From the NCBI GenBank assembly GCA_038087015.1, contig JASBNA010000037.1, positions 248,001 through 312,000 of the forward strand: a DNA stretch of 64,000 nt. Direction: 5' to 3'. The DNA is from Cerrena zonata. Lineage: Eukaryota > Basidiomycota > Agaricomycetes > Polyporales > Cerrenaceae. Each line of letters begins with the position of its first letter. Position 1 is the stretch's first letter. Shown one piece after another: positions 61,168 through 64,000 of this stretch. The notes under the pieces were generated by a model, which saw nothing but the letters and a program-made list of their open reading frames with translations, ran no database searches and was not told where the DNA came from. The translations under genes were made by a program, and so were the position numbers.

Positions 61168-61919
61168 ATGGCTTCTGTCGCCCCCTCTGGTAATGCGCCT
61201 GCTCCTCAGCCAGCGAGCCTCTTCAATGGACGCGTCGATACCCGGATGGCTGCTGCTGTCGTCTATCGCCTCAGTCGGATCGGACGCGCCCTCACGTCAC
61301 TCGTAGCTGGTGATGTTGGGAATGACAAGCGGCGCAGAAGGTGGAGAATCGGGCTTTATTATGAGTTTGTAAGCACTTGCCGCCGCTACGTCTCTGTCAA
61401 ACTCCATTACACAATACGCTTGCGCATAGACTATTTTGAAGCGCACCATTGGTGATCTAATGGTATCTGGGTGTCAAGGCGGGCCCTTATTCACCATAAT
61501 GCATTTTCCATGGCTCGAAAAGCATTCTGACGATGCTTTTATTATCAACTGGTCGACGATTGGACCATTATCGAGTCAAATTCCCATGTACCCATGGATT
61601 TACCGCCATATTGCCCCAGAGTTGTTGAGCGAGAATGAGTGGTGGAGATACCATGCTCAAAACCCTACCCCAAACGTTTCTCGTCCTCCTTGGTGGGATT
61701 GCGATGAAGCCGCGGTTCCAGTGAGTTTGTACAACTTTGTCTCGCATCCTGTTTACTAATCCATCGTTACAGCAATATATACCTCAAAAGCTGGTAACTG
61801 TTGCCCACCTGGAGGAGACCAAGAGTATTCTACGATCCTCCCGTCATATGCTGGAGGAAATGCAGGGACTGATCTCCCAAGGCTTCCCGCGCGAGATTTC
61901 TCAACCAATCTTTGGATAG
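61168..61919 (+). CDS. Element 2 gene 6: small protein with helical tail
   Basis: The start is ATG 61168 (MASVAPSGNAPAPQPASLFN). Introns are about 61370-61432 and 61720-61770. Exon 1 ends RWRIGLYYEF, the same motif and intron position as RWEIGLTLE in element 1. The middle has FIINWSTIGPL and NEWWRYHAQNPTPNVSRPPW. The C-terminus is helical (LEETKSILRSSRHMLEEMQG). About 200 residues, no known domain. Its fixed place after the transposase in both elements suggests a shared role in transposition. Confidence 0.65.
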
Positions 61920-62644
61920 AGACTAGGGTGTTGTCTCCCGCTCTCGCTTTCTTTGAATTGTACAGGTTTGTTTATCTCGGTAGATCTTTTCTCTTGTCCT
62001 GCATGCGACTTGTAATCAGTATTTTGTATTTCTTGACGACTTCACACCAGGCGCGTGACAAACACTCACTCAATACTACTAAGCCATTACCAAGTTTGAT
62101 GCCTACAGAAGTACATGTCGTATTTTGACATCGATATTAACCAACATCCTGCTCTAGCTTACCACCTTTTTGAGTGTTTCCCAGACCCATGCGAACACCT
62201 TCGCTTTTGCTGCGCCACGCCTCCTGCTGCGTCCTTGAGTATGGCAGTTGCCTAAACATGTTGCTTATATGTATTAATCTATATTCATCTCTCTCTTAGA
62301 TGTTCTATTACTATTGCATCGTTCTGCCTCATGCTACATTTTTTGCGCCCGCCGGTATGCGTGAGTTTTTGCTAATTGCAATCAATTAGAAATCTTTGCC
62401 CCCATATCCTGCATAATAAAGCAGTTTCTTTCAATTATTTCCCGACCTAGAGCTGATCCTATGGTGCCTGCTTTCGATGACATGCCTTGTAATCGATTTG
62501 CAGCGCCTGGCATGAGTTGAGCCATTCTGTAGCTAGCCTCTCTCTCTGTCCTACGTTTATGCTCACTAAATGTTTTTAGCGTACTATCTTAGTCCTTTTT
62601 AACCTGTTACTGACACTGTAGCTCACTTTATAAGCAATGGCGTT
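61920..62644. other. Non-coding right interior of element 2
   Basis: No gene recognised between gene 6 and the right inverted repeat. Confidence 0.5.
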
Positions 62645-63733
62645 TTCGGCGCGCTTGGTACGGCGCAAGTTGTTTCATACGAGGGTAAGCGGTAAGCCAA
62701 TATGAATGTCCAGTGCATATGACATTATCAGCCATTTCCTTCCACTGACACATCTTTTGCTACGTTATAGTCCACTTTTACAATCTGTCATCCTCGTGTT
62801 TCTGCAGCGCCCGGCGCCATGCGCGATCTTCTCGACGGGATAAAGACAATATTCTCCCTTCTCTCTTTTTTTATACCGTTAGAATACCTCCCCCCCCTCT
62901 ATGACGAGGTTTTGGATCATTTGAACCCACTTTCATTTGCGGCGCGCGAGACATCCACAGCACCCAAATTATGCCGGTATGAAACACGGTGTCCATACCC
63001 TATTTGTATATGTGCAACGCTCCCCACAGATACTAATTCTAATTTTATACCGTGAACCGTGCTCTAGCGTATTTTAGCCTTTCTTCTCCTCGACCCCCCA
63101 AAGTCAAAACTATTCATTTCGGGCTTATATCAAGTCAGCATTGCGTCAGAGACCATTTGAAATCATTTCACATTTTTCATACACATTGTCTACCCTCATA
63201 CGTCTCCACAGCACTTCCAGATACTCACTAACTTGCCTGACAAAGTCCAAAACAAATCGCATAATACCCCTTTTTCAACCCCTCTCTCAGATACCCCATC
63301 CAAGACTCGATCCCAGGTCCCGTCCCCTTACCAGATGGTCCGTCCCGCCAACACTACTTCAAGATTGCCCATCTCGAACAGTCCACCAGCATCATTCTCG
63401 CGCCCAGACTATCTATCTCGGGCTACCACCCCGCCCTCCTTTCTCTTAGCTCTAGATTGGCTATCCAACCATCTCCCTATTCACTCTTACCGCTTAAGAT
63501 TGCCAATCTGAAGTACCATGCACCTCGGTAGTTCCAGATTGACCATCTCCTCAATTCAACCACACTCTGAGATTGCCTATCTCTCATAGCACCTCACACT
63601 TTCAGATAGCCCATCTCAGTCTCACAGCCCGCCCAGACGGTATTTTCGAGCTCGACAATCTCATACTATATATAGGTAACGTCGGCGCCCTATCTCATAC
63701 TATATATTAGTTCCGTATTGACTGAAGGGGTTG
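62645..63733 (-). repeat. Element 2 right terminal inverted repeat
   Basis: Inverted partner of 45380-46540. It ends GACTGAAGGGGTTG and is followed by the GCTGTTG duplication. Confidence 0.88.
63362..63616. repeat. Element 2 right subterminal 13-bp palindromes
   Basis: AGATTGCCCATCT at 63362-63374; further members at 63454-63466 (one arm imperfect), 63496-63508, 63535-63547, 63570-63582 and 63604-63616. Spacing is irregular, 30-90 bp. Confidence 0.8.
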
Positions 63734-64000
63734 GCTGTTGTTGCATTTTTGACAGTCTTCCCCACTGTAGACACCTTCGTTTCTGTAATACTAGCGGAGA
63801 TGGGAGGAACTGAATGGTCTGCAACATGGGCCCAAAGAGAAGAGATGCTTCGGTCACTGTGAGTGGCCAACATCCCAGTCTGAGGAATTGGAGATTTGGA
63901 AATAGCGAATTCCCTTTGTGGTGCTTGTATAGTAGGGCGAGCTTCAAAATATCGATCTCCGAAGTGACAGCAGAATATTCAAGCTTCCGCACTCGTTTCG
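63734..64000 (-). pseudogene. F-box-like copy D, 5' part, right of element 2
   Basis: Reads from the window edge: KHHKGNSLFPNLQFLRLGCW, then PLTVTEASLLFG and WGRLSKMQQQ, matching copies A-C. It runs into element 2 at 63733. The first 7 bases are the target-site duplication (63734-63740). The F-box end lies beyond the window. Its continuation is 44945-45379. Confidence 0.8.

Larger units (their letters stand above)
45380..63733 (+). mobile_element. Element 2: KDZ transposon carrying TET/JBP and four accessory genes
   Basis: Inverted repeats of about 1.1 kb (45380-46540 and 62645-63733) bound it. The tips are CACACCTTTCAGTC on the left and, read inward, CAACCCCTTCAGTC on the right. The 7-bp flanking duplication is perfect and the interrupted host gene is otherwise readable, so insertion looks recent. 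Six genes match element 1 in order and strand: 47279-48231 (-), 48437-52259 (+), 52364-55369 (-), 55524-56837 (+), 57017-61059 (+), 61168-61919 (+). GCGC words are dense inside it and rare in the host DNA next to it. The transposase frame has one apparent stop. Confidence 0.93.

Overview
The window comes from a mushroom-forming basidiomycete (Agaricomycetes). The genes are densely intronic, with introns of about 50-60 nt, GT-AG borders and CTAAY branch sites. The gene families fit that group: KDZ transposases with CxC2-type cysteine clusters, TET/JBP dioxygenases, a fungal UBC/PARP-type gene, and local expansions of F-box-like and C2H2 genes. No bacterial or viral genes, tRNA or rRNA were seen. 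All exon joins were made by eye.

Two very large DNA transposons dominate. Element 1 (1377-19246, about 17.9 kb) has cut a UBC/PARP-type host gene. Element 2 (45380-63733, about 18.4 kb) sits inside an F-box-like gene and is flanked by a perfect 7-bp duplication. Both begin CACACCTTTCAGTC, and both right ends read inward as CA(A/G)CCCCTTCAGT. Both carry the same six genes in the same order and orientation: (1) a Pro/Ser-rich protein (-); (2) a large acidic protein with a Zn2Cys6-spaced cluster and helical C-terminus (+); (3) a long charged protein with two shared N-terminal blocks (-); (4) a TET/JBP 2-oxoglutarate/Fe(II) dioxygenase (+); (5) the KDZ transposase (+); (6) a small protein with a helical tail (+). 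Genes 1/2 and 3/4 are divergent pairs sharing promoter intervals. Each end carries copies of a 13-bp palindrome with a common NGGCN core and element-specific arms. Each element is also peppered with its own CpG word, CCGG-type in element 1 and GCGC-type in element 2.

Between the elements (19.2-45.4 kb) lies a gene-poor host region. It holds a dispersed family of two-finger C2H2 genes, some degenerate, and a family of F-box-like genes: two neighbouring copies in a duplicated block, one at 40-41 kb, and one interrupted by element 2. A 546-bp hAT-type MITE (38250-38795) has landed on a splice donor of a small gene and, with its duplication, leaves that donor usable.

My working model is inference: transposase, base-modifying dioxygenase and sequence-specific binding proteins act together on the element's own ends and dispersed CpG words to mobilise it and resist silencing. 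Both transposase genes appear to carry one lesion (an in-frame stop in element 2, a frameshift near the C-terminus in element 1), so present activity is uncertain.
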